Shown here in pieces: positions 31,026 through 43,263 of a stretch of DNA of 64,000 bases. The stretch is from Scilla litardierei (Eukaryota; Streptophyta; Magnoliopsida; Asparagales; Asparagaceae). The stretch's first letter is position 1; each line of letters starts with the position of its first letter. The position numbers and the translations under genes were made by a program. The DNA is taken from assembly GCA_030789695.1 (NCBI GenBank), contig CM061141.1, positions 199,753,600 to 199,817,599 of the forward strand. Reading direction: 5' to 3'. A model generated the notes under the pieces. The model did not search any database, had not been told where the DNA came from, and saw only the letters and a list, made by a program, of their open reading frames with translations.

Positions 31026-33752
31026 TGTAACGGTCACTTTCCGACAGTACGTATTTTAACGCGTAGCTGTGTTTTGTGGGCGTTTTGAGTATTTGATTTT
31101 TATTACTGCCTTCCGTAGTTCAGACGCGCGACCACATCCTGTATTCATGATCCTCTCGGAGGCGCGATCGCCCCGGTATTTTCTGTGTAATTTTTGAGTG
31201 TCGAGTGACCAATCTGCTATAAAATCCTAATTATTAATAAAACAAATTTTTAAATAAAAAAATATTCGAAATTCAATTCTGTGGTGTGTTCGTTTGAAAA
31301 AAAAGGGGAAATCAACCTAATCCCTTTGAAATCTTATCTTTTAAACTAATAATTAATAAATCCTAACAACCCCACTACCCCACGTTTCCCCCTCCCTCTC
31401 ACCCACGTGCTGCCTCCCTCTCCCCCTCTCAATTTAAAGCTAATACTAGGGCTATCAATTTTCGAGGCGCCAACATTTTGCTCCCATGCGTTAACCCCTC
31501 ACACCTAGGGCCTACTCATCTCGTGCTGGGCTTTTCAACCTATACACAAGCAGCAATCAAAACCGAAAGGCAGCCCATTTTTCCTTTATTATAATAACCC
31601 TTACCTATTCCCTATTAGAAACCCTAGGGTATTATTTATAACCCTTTCTATTCTTCTAACCTAGCCTTTTACTCCTCAGAAATCAAAACACGATAGCCGC
31701 TGCCCCCATTACTTCTTCTCTCCCCTGCAACGAGAAAACCCAAAGGCCGCCAACATCATCTCGCAACCGGCCTTTCCCTTCGTTCTCCGGCCAACCAAAC
31801 CGCCGACGAGCAAACTGCCATCCCCGACAACCCTCCGACTTGCCCCCTCCCTCAAGGCGCCGGAGCACCGCCGCGAAACCCCCAAGCGCCGAAGTCCCCG
31901 TGGCCTGTGCACTTCTCCCAGCGCTGCGTCGCCAGCTCTTCGCAACCGAAGCCCCGACCCACGGCGGCAGTCACGGCGGCCTCACCTCCTCCCCGACTCT
32001 GGCCCTCGTTGCCTCGCCCTCTGGCCATCCAAGCGACTCCGGCCATCTCCATAGATGCCAGCCACCAACATTAATCCCGCCGGCCTCCTCCTCAAGACCT
32101 CCGACCAAGGTGCCACAACCTCTCCTCTCCATCGGAAACTTCTCCCTCGCATTGCCGCAACCCTCCGGCCATCATCTAGAACCCACCTACCAAGCTGAAC
32201 GGACCCCCTCTAGCCCCGCTCAGCCCCGTGCTCAGCTACGCACGGCCTCTCGCCCAGCGACCCTCACACGCGCTTCCCTCCGCAGCGCAGTAGTCCGCAG
32301 CATGGCACGGCCCCGCATCGCGTGTATGCTCTCTCTTGCAGCAGCCGCCGAGCTCTTTCGCGCGATGCTCAGGCGCAGGCAACGCCTTTCCCTCATCTGC
32401 AAGGCGATGCAAACACCTCTACGGTGAGTTTATAAGTAAATGCATGTGCACAGTAGTAGCTGATGGGTTTATAAGTATATATATGTAATTGTGAAGCTGT
32501 GAGTTGTTGGTACCCAGTGTACAGTGCTTTAAATAGTAGTGATATAAATACTTGGGTTATAAACAGTAGTTTGTACCTTGGTCTAAAACTTGTGATATCA
32601 AGGGTAATTATGTTATATCATGAATCATGCTACAGTAAGCTATTAGCCTATTATATAAACAGTTTGTAAGTTGTACATGCATGTGCTTAGGTTCATAATA
32701 TGAACAAGTATGATATTTTTAAACAGTAATATTTTGATAACATTTAACAGTGTAAATAATGAGAGAACAGTTCGCTATATTATCATATGTGAATTCTTAA
32801 GACATATTGGTTGAGAGTGTACCAAAATGAAACAGACGGATATATTAGTAGTGTTATAATACAACCATAATATCATGCAAATAAGTTAGTTGGTCGAATA
32901 GTTTTATTATTATTATTAGACTGATATCGGGACCGAATGACACAGATAGATTCCGCGCTACCACAGTCGAGTAACTGAAACCGTGACGGGGTCCATAACT
33001 GTTTCCAGATCCGACGCCAGATCCACGCGTGAACATCATTCAAACGGACTACCGCGGACGTGACGCTTGGACGAGACGCTTCGGACGGACGACACACTCG
33101 CCACCGCAGGAAAGTGTATTCCACTTGCACTTTTGGCCGTGCTTATGCCTTAGTTGGTTAGAACTGTTAACTGTGAACAAAGAGAACCGGACGTGAAATG
33201 ATAGCGTCCGGGACGTCCCTTGACGGCTCAGACTTGACGACGAAGTCTGAGCCTACCAACAACAACTTTTGACATCGTAGGATTATCTTGTGTGTGCGTG
33301 CGTGTGGACACCCTAGAATAACAACTCCCTACACTTGTCATGTCTTGTCCTGTTACCTAAAAGCCTACGGGCGTTTCGACGAGGCAGACTTACTGGAGTA
33401 CGTGGAGCCGAGGACATCGTCACCAGAGTACGTACCTGACAAGGACCAGACCTTGAGGTCTTTTAGTCGCCACTTTCAGAGGTTACTCCTTTCAGTTTTC
33501 TTTTAGATAGTTTGTTGCCACGCTTAGGCTTTTTTTTAGACTTTGTACTTGTTGGATATCATATCTCTAATTTAATGAATGCAACTTCCTTTCCGTACTT
33601 TCTGTTGTTTCGAACTATAATAATGCAAGAACCTGAAAATCGTTTAAAATGGTACCTCTACAGACGCTTATTAGGTCCGAGCTTCTCAGCTCTGGCCTAA
33701 GCGGGCCTTGTCACGCTTCGCCTCCGTCCATTTTGGGAAGCGGGGCGTGACA
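31026..33752 (+). repeat. LARD-2 5' LTR (internally deleted)
   Basis: 2727 bp. Relative to the 3' LTR it lacks the segment matching about 38835-39495, joined at TC within GCGTTTCGACGAGG (33371-33384). The lost part includes the 55-56-bp repeats. A possible TATA element (TATTTATAA) is near 31632. A GC-rich leader with a 195-codon open frame lies at 31840-32427. Confidence 0.9.
33105..33253 (+). ncRNA. Putative structured RNA domain (hairpins A-D), LARD-2 5' LTR
   Basis: C: CCGGACG/CGTCCGG at 33187-33211, loop TGAAATGATAG. D: 11-bp stem GGCTCAGACTT/AAGTCTGAGCC at 33225-33253, loop GACGACG. A (AAGTG/CACTT) and B lie upstream; B is damaged here (GGCC/TGCC). Confidence 0.6.
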
Positions 33753-36484
33753 GGTTTTAGTGGTTGCCCATGCAGGTCCATGCAAAAGTTCAGAACAATA
33801 AGAGTACCGCATTCATTAATATCCATGTACAAGTCTAAATATAGGGTTTCCTTGTCTTAGATGATAGGAAGACTTAGATAGACGCCCAGGTTTGATAGGC
33901 TGACGTCTTGGTTAAGATTTAGTCATCCTCGTCCTAGAATACCTTAGTGGCCCCACTTGACTCTGACCGTGTTAGATTTCTAGAGCCCTTCTCTTTTAGC
34001 CGTTCGCTTGGGTCCACCGACTTCGGACCAAGCAAAACGTAACCTTGATCCTCCTAGGAATCTCCACTTAGGTCCTGATTATAGTCTAGCTCATAGGAAG
34101 TCATAGAGCTGAGTTATCCTGACCTTTAGACGACCCGATAATTAGGACCTCTGACTTCTAGCGCCTCTCTGATCATTACAATTTTTGTGTTATCGATCGT
34201 AGGGTCCCATCATAGCTTCCTTGCATCATATCCTATGTGTGACCATCATGCGATCAATTTCCTTTCTCCCGATTCACGTGATCGTTTCCGGGCGATTATC
34301 GTTGATCCTTCGAATCCCTCCCTTGGCAAATTCTGCTCCTCCAAAATAATTTCAAAAGTCCTTATTGAGTTCTTCGCACAGCTTAATTCCTTTGAAAACC
34401 CCTATATTATATATTTAAATTTCTTGTTTCTGGTCGAGTTAAAACTTTTTAATTAACTTTAAGACTTTCTTGGTCGTAAATTTATAAGTCAATATCTCGT
34501 ACTCGTTTTCAAAATCGTTATTCTTTATATTCAGTTATTAAACCTTGTTATCATTTCGATAATCCAATATAAATATTTTCCTAGCTACAAAATTTATTTC
34601 CAACTACTTACCGTACGTACTTTTAGAATATTTTCTAAACCAAAGGGGACTTTAAATTCCTTTTGTATATATATATATAAATGACAGCCCTATGATAATC
34701 ATGCTCATACTTCAAGAATCTTTGTTTAAACTTATTTTCATTTGCAAAACAATCGCTACCTCATCCTACTTTTGTTTCTTCATCTAATTTTTCCAAATTG
34801 TAATAATTTTTACCATCTGCTCACTTTTTCCACATATTTTTATAAGTACAAAAGTATATGATACCATGTTTTACACGTAAATCTCCTTTCATCTATCTAG
34901 TTATTTTGATGAATATTTTTTCGTTCCATCCAACCAACTATCTCCTTACCCCGCCTTACTCGAACTCATTCTTTCCGATTTATTTCGTTACACTTTTGGC
35001 TTCTATTTCCTTTATTTTGCGTAGATATTAGTCCTTGTAGTTGTCCATGCTATCTCCAGTTTAGGAGTAGGCCCTTTGGTAGGTGATGTCGTTGTGGTGC
35101 ATGAGTATAGGTAGAGTGCGTAGACCTGTATGAGTGTGTCATTCTTAGGATCCTGAAGTTTGCCTTTTGTGTCTTGAATGTGTACTCAGTGTTAACCATG
35201 ATATGCTTGAAGTTGTCTGAATGACGGTATTCATACATGTATGAATAGGGTTATAGCAGGCAATTTCCTTAGACGTAGTTTTTTTTTGCAATTATAGAAT
35301 AGCTTATATTTGCCTGCATGTGATTGTATAAAAAAAACTTTTATTTTCTTTTAAACCAAATCTTTAAAGAATTTTTTTTTTGAAATTAACTCACAAGAAT
35401 CACAAAACACTTATCCTCCCTCATCCATTACCACAACTCCGCATGTTTTTCCAAATGTTTTAAAATATTTCATTGGCTTTAAGTTTCCCTTTCTTTTCTT
35501 TTCTTTTTTTTTCTCTTAGAAATGTCAGGTTGTTGTTATACCATTGGGACTAGCTATTATCGTTATAAGATTTTGTTTACGGATAGGCTCAGGGTGAGAT
35601 GAGATTTTTATAGCAGTGATTAATTGATTTTGGAACACAAGGATATTGGATTAGATTTCTTTGGATGAAAAGAATGAGCTGTCCAAGAATTATTATTATA
35701 ATACCGATGGGTGACGGACTCAATGGAGAATTCTGGTCGGATGAAATTATATGTGGGGAGATGATAACTTATCAAACTTGAGACTTAGACGAGGGGTGGA
35801 TAGGAGTAGCTTCGGAGTATAGTATGAGTTAGGATGATCATGAGAATGAGTAGAACATTGTAAGCATCAAGACTTGGTTGTCGAGTTGACGTGAGAAGGC
35901 TTTGGGGATGATACGACGCGTTAAGATAAATGGATGTTTAGGTAGTCGGACTCAATATTGATTGGGATTAGTTATAGTAGGTAGGTTGAGATGTGATCTT
36001 GATAGTCCGAATTATTTGGTGGATAAATTATGGGAAGATATGACACGGCGATTGTTGATTTGTAAAGGTGTTATGAGGTAAACAAAGTTGTTGTCTTCGA
36101 TTGGTGATTGACTAGAACATCATTTTAGCGATTGATTAATATTGGGAAGAGATCCAGAGTTTAAAAGATTGTTTTTGAGCAATGATGTTTAGTGGAGAGG
36201 TATGGTATGAGAAGATGATTATTATTCTTTTATGTGAACTTGGAGTTGGAAATTTCAACAGCAGTGATGGGTCTATAGCAAAGTATTAGGAGGTGAGTTT
36301 AGTCGTGTCATTATCCAGTAAAAAGAAGGATCATGACAGATTATTTGAGGAACGCTGTTAAAAGTATAGGACTATAGACCATTGTGTGGAGGACATGAGT
36401 TATAGGCTTAATTATTTATAGATTTTATAATTAGTCTTAGTATAAGTGATTCCGAGGGCGGAATCATTTCTAAGGTGGGTAGAA
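33753..36484 (+). mobile_element. LARD-2 internal region (non-coding)
   Basis: Primer-binding-like site at 33761-33776. No coding potential. The left part (to about 35260) is C/T-rich and the right part (about 35540-36480) is G/A-rich, so the skew flips. It ends with hairpin TGATTCCG/CGGAATCA (36447-36466, loop AGGG) and polypurine tract AAGGTGGGTAGAA (36472-36484). Confidence 0.85.
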
Positions 36485-38568
36485 TGTAACGGTCACTTTC
36501 CGACAGTACGTATTTTAGCGCGTAGCTGTGTTTTGTGGGTGTTTTGAGTATTTGATTTTTATTACTGCCTTCCGTAGTTCAGACGCGCGACCACATCCTG
36601 TATTCACGATCCTCTCGGAGGCGCGATCGCCCCGGTATTTTCTGTGTACTTTTTGAGTGTCGAGTGACCAATCTGCTATAACATCCTAATTATTAATAAA
36701 ACAAATTTTTATATAAAAAATATTCGAAATTTAATTCTGTGGTGTGTTCGTTTGAAAAAAAGGGGGGAAATCAACCTAATCCCTTTGAAATCTTATCTTT
36801 TAAACTAATAATTAATAAATCCTAACAACCCCACTACCCCACGCTCCCCCTCCCTCTCACCCACGTGCTGCCTCCCTCTCCTCCTCTCAATTTAAAGCTA
36901 ATACTAGGGCTATCAATTTTCGAGGCGCCAACATTTTGCTCCCATGCGTTAACCCCTCACACCTAGGGCCTACTCATCTCGTGCTGGGCTTTTCAACCTA
37001 TACACAAGCAGCAATCAAAACCGAAAGGCAGCCCATTTTTCCTTTATTATAATAACCCTTACATATTCCCTATTAGAAACCCTAGGGTATTATTTATAAC
37101 CCTTTCTATTCTTCTAACCTAGCCTTTTACTCCTCAGAAATCAAAACACGATAGCCGCCGCCCCCATTACTTCTTCTCTCCCCTGCAACGAGAAACCCAA
37201 AGGCCGCCAACATCATCTCGCAACCGGCCTTTCCCTTCGTTCTCCGGCCAACCAAACCGCCGACGAGCCACCTGCCATCCCCGACAACCCTCCGACTTGC
37301 CCCCGCCCTCAAGATGCCGGAGCACCGTCGCGAAACCCCCAAGCGCCGAAGTCCCTGCGGCATGTGCACTTCTCCCAGTACTGCTTCGCCAGCTCTTCGC
37401 AACCGAAGCCCCGACCCACGGCGGCTGTCACGGCGGCCTCACCTCCTCCCCCACTCCGGCCCTCGTTGCCTCGCCCTCCGACCATCCAAGCGACTCCGGC
37501 CATCTCCATAGATGCCGACCACCAACACTAATCCCGTCAGCCTCCTCCTCAAGACCTCTGACCAAGGCGCCACAACCACTCCTCTCCGTCGGAAACTTCT
37601 CCCCCGTATTGCCGAAACCCTCCGGCCATCATCTAGAACCCACCTACAAAGCTGAACGGACCCCCTCTAGCCCCGCTCAGCCCCGTGCTCAGCTGCGCAT
37701 GGCCTCTCGCCCAGTGACCCTCACACGCGCTTCCCTCCGCGGCGCAGCAGTCCACAGCATGGCACGACCCCGCATCGCGTGTATGCTCTCTCTTGCAGCG
37801 GCCGCCGAGCTCTTTTGCGCGATGCTCAGGCGCATGCAACGCCTTTCCCTCATCTGCAAGGCGATGCAAACACCTCTACGGTGAGTTTATAAGTAAATGC
37901 ATGTGCACAGTAGTAGCTGATGGGTTTATAAGTATATATATGTAATTGTGAAGCTGTGAGTTGTTGGTACCCAGTGTACAGTGCTTTAAATAGTAGTGAT
38001 ATAAATAATTGGGTTATGAACAGTAGTTTGTACCTTGGTCTAAAACTTGTGATATCAAGGGTAATTATGTTATATCATGAATCATGCTACAGTAAGCTAT
38101 TAGCCTATTATATAAACAGTTTGTAAGTTGTACATGCATGTGCTTAGGTTCATAATATGAACAAGCATGATATTTTTAAACAGTAATATTTTGATAACAT
38201 TTAACAGTGTAAATAATGAGAGAACAGTTCGCTATATTATCATATGTGAATTCTTAAGACATATTGGTTGAGAGTGTACCAAAATGAAACAGACGGATAT
38301 ATTAGTAGTGTTATAATGCAACCATAATATCATGCAAATAAGTTAGTTGGTCGAATAGTTTTATTATTATTATTAGACTGATATCGGGACCGAATGACAC
38401 AGATAGATTCCGCGCTACCACAGTCGAGTAACTGAAACCGTGACGGGGTCCGTAACTGTTTCCAGATCTGACGCCAGATCCATGCGTGAACATCATTCAA
38501 ACGGACTACCGCGGACGCGACGCTTGGACGAGACGCTTCAGACGGACGACACACTCGCCACCGCAGGA

Positions 38569-38710
38569 AAGTGTATTCCACTTGCACTTTTGGCCGTGCT
38601 TAGGCCTTAGTTGGTTAGAACTGTTAAATGTGAACAAAGAGAACCGGACATGAAATGATAGCGTCTGGGACGCCCCTTGACGGCTCAGACTTGACGATGA
38701 AGTCTGAGCC
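38569..38710 (+). ncRNA. Putative structured RNA domain (hairpins A-D), LARD-2 3' LTR
   Basis: A: AAGTG/CACTT (38569-38583). B: GGCC/GGCC (38592-38606). C: 38644-38668, with two stem changes relative to the 5' LTR but the same loop TGAAATGATAG. D: 38682-38710, stem intact, loop GACGATG. Confidence 0.6.
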
Positions 38711-38815
38711 TACCAACAACAAATTTTGACATCGTAGGATTATCTTATGTGTGCGTGCGTGTGGACACCCTAGAATAACAACTCCCTACACTTGTCATGT
38801 CTTGTCCTGTTACCT

Positions 38816-39085
38816 AAAAGCCTACAGGCGTTTCAGATGCTTTCCTTGCGGAAGTGATCCCTGTTATACAAAAAGCCTACGGGCGTTTCGGATGCTTTCC
38901 CCCGCGGAAGTGATCCCTGTTACACAAAAGGCCTTCGGGCGTTTCGGATGCTTTCCCATGCGGAAGTGATCCCTGTTACACAAAAAGCCTTCGGGCGTTT
39001 CGGATGCTTTCCCATGCGGAAGTGATCCCTGTTACACAAAAAGCCTTCGGGCGTTTCGGATGCTTCCCTAGCGGAAGTGATCCAT
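38816..39085 (+). repeat. 55-56-bp tandem repeats in the LARD-2 3' LTR
   Basis: Five units marked by GCGTTTC at 38828, 38883, 38939, 38995 and 39051. Each contains GGATGCTTTCCC, GCGGAAGTGATCCCTG and ACAAAAAGCCT. LARD-3 has a shorter, diverged version. Confidence 0.93.
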
Positions 39086-39870
39086 GTACTTCTTGTCCTA
39101 AGTTCCTGGGTTGGGGTAGGGTTGAGCGTGCGCACGGCAAGAGGGTCTGATCCCCATCGAACCGTAAGGCGTGAACCCTTCGTGTCACACTTGTCTTGTC
39201 CTGTCCCGTCCTGTTTGTCCTGTCCCGTCATGTTTGTCATGTCTTGTTCTGACACCTGATAGGTTAGTCCCGTAGTTGGTAGCACACGCTACGACTACTA
39301 CTTGTTGTGCTTTACTTTCCTACTGCGTTACTTCTGTTTGTTACTCAGTTATAACCCCAGCATGCTAATCAACCAGTAAAACGTTGTCTAAAAGTTGATA
39401 CACTTGCAGTTTGGTCTAACCCTTTTTGTAGACCTGACCTGACGTACAGTTCCTTCTTTTGGTGTTGTACGTCAGGTGTTGAGCCAGAGTACGTCGACGA
39501 GGCAGACTTACTGGAGTACGTGGAGCCGAGGACATCGTCACCAGAGTACGTACCTGACAAGGACCAGACCTTGAGGTCTTTTAGTCGCCACTTTCAGAGG
39601 TTACTACTTTCAGTTTTCTTTTAGATAGTTTGTTGCAACGCTTAGGCTTCTTTTTAGACTTTGTACTTGTTGGATATCATATCTCTAATTTAATTAATGC
39701 AACTTCCTTTCCGTACTTTCTGTTGTTTCGAACTATAATAATGCAAGAACCTGAAAATCGTTTAAAATGGTACCTCTACAGACGCTTATTAGGTCCGAGC
39801 TTCTCAGCTCTGGCCTAAGCGGGCCTTGTCATGCTTCGCCTCCGTCCATTTTGGGAAGCGGGGCGTGACA

Positions 39871-39875
39871 CTGAT
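39871..39875. repeat. LARD-2 target-site duplication, right copy
   Basis: CTGAT, identical to 31021-31025. Confidence 0.85.
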
Positions 39876-40468
39876 GCTTCTGAATCAAGCCGCAATGAGT
39901 TTAGTTTACGGGAGGCTTAGGATGGGTGCAGAGAGCGCGGGAGTAATTTTGACTCCATAGTCTTGTCTGGTACAAACACTATGTCCCCAAGTGGTCTATA
40001 GGCCTATTACGAGCTCTTAGAAGGAAATTGCTGACAAAGGATATACTGGCCAAGTGGGGGCTGTTAACTCAAACAGATTGTGTTCTCTGTGATGGGAAGG
40101 AGAATGAAAGCGCTGAACACATATTTTTTGAATGTGAGTATTCAAACTACCTCTTACACAGATGCATGCTAAAATTGGGTGTAACAACAGTTATTGGCCC
40201 TAGACTATTGGATGTGGGGTCCTACTACTTAAATCATTTTGGAAACAAGAAGAGTTTAAGCATACTGGCTAAAGTGGCACTGGGTGGCCTCGTCTGGCAT
40301 ATTTGGAGAGAAAGAAACAATCGTATCTTTGACAAGGTTAGGAAATGTAAGACACAGCTATTTGAAGACATTGCAGCAGATCTCAGGATTGCCTTACATG
40401 AGCTGGATAGTTCAGATGATGGGGCTGCGGAGGCAATGTCCTATTGGGAGTTTCAGGACAATGGCTAA
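39876..40468 (+). pseudogene. LINE A ORF2 C-terminus (zf-RVT region)
   Basis: Continues ORF2 after LARD-2. 39895-40000 is frameshifted and has stops. From 40028 the frame is open to TAA 40466-40468 and contains the zf-RVT motif (CVLCDGKENESAEHIFFEC) and VWHIWRERNNRIF, matching LINE B at 58990-59530. Confidence 0.88.
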
Positions 40469-40636
40469 ATTTGCATTCTTGGATCTACTGATGTGGTTGG
40501 GCTTGTAAAACTTTGCTAGACATAGGATCCACTAGTTGAGAGTGACGGCGCTTGTGCCCTATCCTCTCTCTGGTAGAGCCTATGATCTGCTAACTTTTTG
40601 TAACATATTTAGATATTAATATAGATTTCTTTACTT

Positions 40637-40640
<4 letters not shown>
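40469..40640 (+). other. LINE A 3' UTR
   Basis: Contains a block GTGACGGCGCTTGTGCCCTA at 40542-40561, followed by a CT-rich stretch. The same block occurs in the LINE B 3' UTR at 59603. It is likely a 3'-end recognition element for the LINE reverse transcriptase. It ends directly at the TA tract. Confidence 0.7.
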
Positions 40641-40702
<62 letters not shown>

Positions 40703-40733
40703 ATATATATATATATAGATCTATATATATATA
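40641..40733. repeat. (TA)n-rich microsatellite between LINE A and Helitron 1
   Basis: TA dinucleotides with a few CTA and GATC interruptions. Either the LINE tail or the target tract. Confidence 0.9.
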
Positions 40734-41036
40734 TCTATATTATAAAACAGGGATGTTATCATGGGTTTTTGGATAAGAGTTTTTGATAAGAGATGAGAAA
40801 TTGGGTATATATGAGGGATGTTGTTAAAAGAAATTGGATAAGATAAGAGAAATTGGATAAGTTAAGAGAAATTGAGTTTGAATTTTTGGGGGGGAAACAA
40901 AATTTTTGGGGGGAAACAAAATTTTTGGGGAACAAACGTTGGGGTGGGGGGCTTTTTAAAAATTTTGAAAAAAAGTCCCAAATCAGCAGCTGCGATTTTA
41001 TCTGCCCTATCTTCAAAAGTCGCAAAAGCAACCCTC

Positions 41037-41120
41037 ATCCTCTCGCCCCTCGCCCCGCAGCCACCTCAGCCCCTCGCCCCTCGCCCCTCAGCCCCTCGCC
41101 CCTCGCCCCGCAGCCACCCT
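41037..41120. repeat. CCCCTCGCC minisatellite
   Basis: Irregular repeats of CCCCTCGCCCC and CGCAGCCACC inside Helitron 1, just before a captured exon; perhaps part of a captured 5' leader. Confidence 0.8.
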
Positions 41121-41124
41121 CACG

Positions 41125-41525
41125 TTGTTGTCGGTGCTAGCAGTCGATGAAGGGTTTGAAACCCTAGATCTGGAGAAGGAAAGGGAAGAAGCAGAAGATT
41201 TGGAAATTGGAGATGGAATCGAGAAGGAGAAGTCAGTGAGGAAGCGACTCAATTTGGCTGACAGAAGTGAAGCAATTTTGACGAAGAGGAAGAAGAAGAA
41301 GACCAAGACTGCTGATAAATTGGGTGAGAAACCTAAAGAATCCATCAAGTAGAACTAAAGAACTGAAAGGGTTCGCTCTTTTTCCTTGAAACTTACATAC
41401 AAAAGGAGAAAAAAATCTTATTTTTTAGTTTAAGTTTATTTTTTGAAGTTGTAAATTTGTTGGTTGATAGGAAAGGATGGCTCAGCTGGAGCAAATCCAT
41501 GCCGAGTCTCAGGAACTGTTACGAG
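41125..41525 (+). pseudogene. Captured exons of an unidentified nuclear protein (possibly Claspin-like)
   Basis: An open segment to 41352 encodes a charged peptide (VDEGFETLDLEKEREEAEDL ... KRKKKKTKTADKLGEKPKE). After an intron-like gap, 41471-41525 has AG and GT borders and encodes ERMAQLEQIHAESQELLR. The charged composition and the AESQ..LLR end remind me of plant Claspin/MRC1-like proteins, but I am not sure. No valid start ATG is seen and the first donor site looks lost, so this is a fragment. Confidence 0.4.
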
Positions 41526-43103
41526 GTAACTAGGAATCCTCTGTAGAAGTCTCATTTATTTAACTTGGTTGGATCTTGAATCAGTATTTGTAGCATTGCA
41601 TTCTTTTGTTACTGTCTTACTATAAGTACAACTTGGATTTATACTGAAATCTATCATTGGAATTGAGGCTTAGATACCTAGAGGGGTTATATACACTATA
41701 TGGTTTGTGAAAATTTGTGTTTAAGGCTTAGATACCTTTTAGAGCACCATTTAAGTTCAAATTTTTTGACAGACTCAGATTTATACAGAAAAATAATCAA
41801 AATGAATTAGTTATTCCTTTGCACTAGAGATTAAACTATGTATAATGCCATGAATATGATCAAGATCATTAATCGCAATGGACTTCCTATTTCACAAGGG
41901 AAAGGGGGACGAGTAACAATGCAACCCACTTCAATAATACATTAATTAGCCTTTTCTGTTCCTAGGAGAAAAGAGGGATATTGTTTATTTTTATTTTTAA
42001 ATTTTAATTTATTGAGGTCACAAAATGTTGCTTTGATGGTGTAATGTTGGGGAAATTAAAAAAGAAATTCATGAAATAAATATTGTGATTAAACTCTTGC
42101 TTAGCCCATGTCACCTGAGTATATTGCAAAAAAAATTTGCTCTGCTATTTTTGGACAGGATTTACATTTCGAATAGGATATGCATTTGGAACTGGATTGC
42201 ATATCACAGAAATTTGACAGGATATGCATCATGTCAAGAATTTCATTTGATTTCAGTTCCTGTGCATTTTATTTGAATGCCAACTTCTATTTGTGTTGAA
42301 TGCTAATTTGTGTTGACTCTGCCTCTCTGAAATCTTTTGAATGCCATTTTGATAAATTCTCTGTATAAATGAGTTCAATTTGTGTTCTTCTGGGTGTAAA
42401 TTCATTTTGATACAATATGCAATTTCTGTTGATATGGAAATGAGTCCAATTTGTGATTTTCTTTATTCCAAGAGTTCATGGAGAAATCAGTTTTTTCTTT
42501 ATTAGTAGAGTTGATATTCATAGTGGAGTTCTTGGAGAATGGGAGTTCTTGGGAATTTAGTTTTTTTTGTTCTTGGTAAAACTACATGTTATTATTCTTA
42601 CTGTCCTTTTTAAAAGAATCCAACAAAGCACATGTCCAAATCCCAACATTGTTTACATCTGCAATAACAGCATCCAACAAACTAGACATATACATATTTC
42701 TTAAAACTAGACACTGAAGTTGCACTGCATATTGAGTTAAAATATTTCATATTGAGTTAATACATGATTTCAGTAATGAGTATAAATTATCTGCATATAC
42801 TCAGGTTGGAACTGCATATACTAAGTTGGAATACAGGATGTCCTATTCAGTTAATATTTGTGATTGCATATACTCAGTTGCACTACAATTTATAAACTTC
42901 CAATTTGATGTTTATAAACTTCCAATTTAATCTGGTTGCTTTTATTTCCTTCAGGTTTACTGTTTTTCGATCGGTAACAGTAGCATGAGTTCTAACTCTA
43001 GCATCTCGGAAGCAGATTGGTAACTTTGGGTTAGGGTTTCCTCGATCTCATTTGAGTTTTCATTAGGCCTCCCTTATTTGCTTCACTGTGATCGAACGCA
43101 CGC
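41526..43103. other. Helitron 1 interior, intron-like AT-rich sequence
   Basis: No supportable gene. Several short diverged repeats of GAATGCC and TTTGTGTTGA (42270-42450) and of TATACTCAGTTG (42770-42880). Confidence 0.6.
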
Positions 43104-43263
43104 CATGGCGGCTGTCGTGCTTTTGCTCACCGTGAAGCAATCAGGGAGGCCCAATGGCAAGTCCAACTTCACCCATCCTCTTCACCCCTCATCTTCAGAG
43201 TTGGAGAAATTCGTCTGCAACAATCGAAGCCACACACTCTTCTGTTACATTTGCAACAACCAG
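43104..43263 (+). pseudogene. Captured first exon of an unidentified gene
   Basis: ATG at 43104 in a good context (CGCCATGGCG) opens 53 codons (MAAVVLLLTVKQSGRPNGKS ... NNRSHTLFCYICNNQ) that end CAG before GTTATA, a usable donor. The preceding 80 bp look like a plant 5' UTR (GGGTTAGGGTTTCC). The end is cysteine-rich. I do not recognise the family, and no downstream exon in frame is evident. Confidence 0.4.

Larger units (their letters stand above)
31026..39870 (+). mobile_element. LARD-2: non-coding LTR retrotransposon inserted in LINE A
   Basis: LTRs 31026-33752 and 36485-39870 begin TGTAACGGTCAC and end GCGTGACA. The internal region is 2732 bp with no gag or pol. A 5-bp CTGAT duplication flanks it. 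The LTRs differ at many positions by eye and the 5' LTR has lost about 660 bp, so LARD-2 is older than LARD-1. Internal homology with LARD-3 is clear; LTR similarity to LARD-1 is mostly in the ends and the hairpin domain. Confidence 0.94.
36485..39870 (+). repeat. LARD-2 3' LTR
   Basis: 3386 bp, the more complete copy. It holds the GC-rich leader, hairpin domain (38569-38710) and a five-unit 55-56-bp tandem array (38816-39085). Confidence 0.93.
27402..40640 (+). mobile_element. LINE A: L1-type LINE, truncated and interrupted by LARD-2
   Basis: Contains the end of ORF1, all of ORF2 (with breaks) and the 3' UTR. The left end was cut by LARD-3 insertion, so its 5' part lies outside the window. 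LARD-2 sits at 31026-39870 in the ORF2 C-terminal part. It is the oldest layer here. The 3' end runs into a TA microsatellite, with no poly(A). Confidence 0.9.

Noticed and set aside
31840..32427. 195-codon open frame in both LARD-2 LTRs
   Set aside because: It begins at TTG, lies in GC-rich leader DNA with few stops, and its presence in both LTRs follows from LTR duplication.
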